Positions 63,950 through 64,000 of a stretch of 64,000 nucleotides of DNA are shown one piece after another (positions within the stretch are counted from its first letter, which is position 1; every line of letters begins with the position of its first letter). The stretch is taken from assembly GCA_963924555.1 (NCBI GenBank), contig OZ004584.1:7439001-7503000 (forward strand), read 5' to 3'. Position numbers and translations under genes: made by a program. The stretch is from Crambe crambe. Lineage: Eukaryota; Porifera; Demospongiae; Poecilosclerida; Crambeidae. The notes under the pieces were generated by a model, which ran no database searches, was not told where the DNA came from, and was given only the letters and a program-made list of their open reading frames with translations.

Positions 63950-64000
63950 GAATGGACTACTTCTGCAATACAGAAAGTCGAAGTGGAGAACAAAGTGGAC
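63950..64000 (+). pseudogene. Start of another lectin-like ectodomain piece, cut by the window
   Basis: GTGAATGGACTACTTCTGCAATAC and the rest match the DYFCDTGSRSG part at 62496-62540. There is no upstream part of a gene, so it is a fragment or an exon whose remainder lies beyond the window. Confidence 0.55.

Overview
This window is animal nuclear DNA. It is AT-rich, its genes have many short introns with ordinary GT-AG junctions, and it is full of short non-autonomous DNA transposons and simple repeats. Death domains, NACHT domains, kinases, type II membrane proteins with a fibrinogen-like ectodomain and an intron-rich telomerase reverse transcriptase occur together. The very frequent TAGCTAGCTA-type strings and the death-domain expansion would fit a demosponge of the Amphimedon kind. 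That assignment is inference from texture and gene content, not proof.

Region 1 (1-28.4 kb) is an innate-immunity-like cluster built by repeated segmental duplication. The unit is a small tandem death-domain gene facing, tail to tail, a minus-strand protein kinase gene. Four death-domain genes look whole (677-1558, 1690-3191, 9210-10123 on minus, 23617-24632). At least three more are pseudogenes or fragments. One kinase gene looks whole (17777-20747, minus), a second is damaged (24948-28366), a third is a broken 3' half (3777-5428), and smaller scraps lie at 7.9-8.6 and 14.7-15.3 kb. All death-domain copies share one exon plan: a short leader exon, two domain exons and a tiny tail exon, all joined by phase-1 introns.

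Region 2 (29.9-39.1 kb) holds two divergent genes whose 5' ends are about 950 bases apart. Each encodes a protein of about 1,176 residues with a NACHT-type NTPase, a middle region I do not recognise, and a C-terminal kinase with a DFD in place of DFG and a Cys-x-Cys-x5-Cys-x-Cys insert in the catalytic loop. A broken copy of the kinase end of one of them lies at 21.2-22.2 kb and a smaller scrap at 7.7 kb.

Region 3 (39.4-48.3 kb, minus) carries thirteen exons that read in phase as the C-terminal half of telomerase reverse transcriptase, from motif A to the stop codon. A degraded tandem copy of part of the same gene lies just downstream (39.4-41.8 kb). The N-terminal half (TEN, RNA-binding domain, motifs 1 and 2) was not found to the right.

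Region 4 (48.5-64 kb, plus) is a tandem array of type II membrane proteins: a cytoplasmic tail with Tyr-x-x-hydrophobic motifs, one membrane span, a coiled-coil stalk, and a Cys-rich ectodomain that begins like a fibrinogen C-terminal domain. Two pairs (49.4-54.1 and 54.4-59.9 kb) each contain a one-exon gene and a two-exon gene, so a two-gene unit was duplicated. A fifth member follows at 61.3 kb, and another copy starts at the right edge.

Gene models were made by reading frames, splice signals, exon phases and comparison between copies inside the window. No transcript or database evidence was available.
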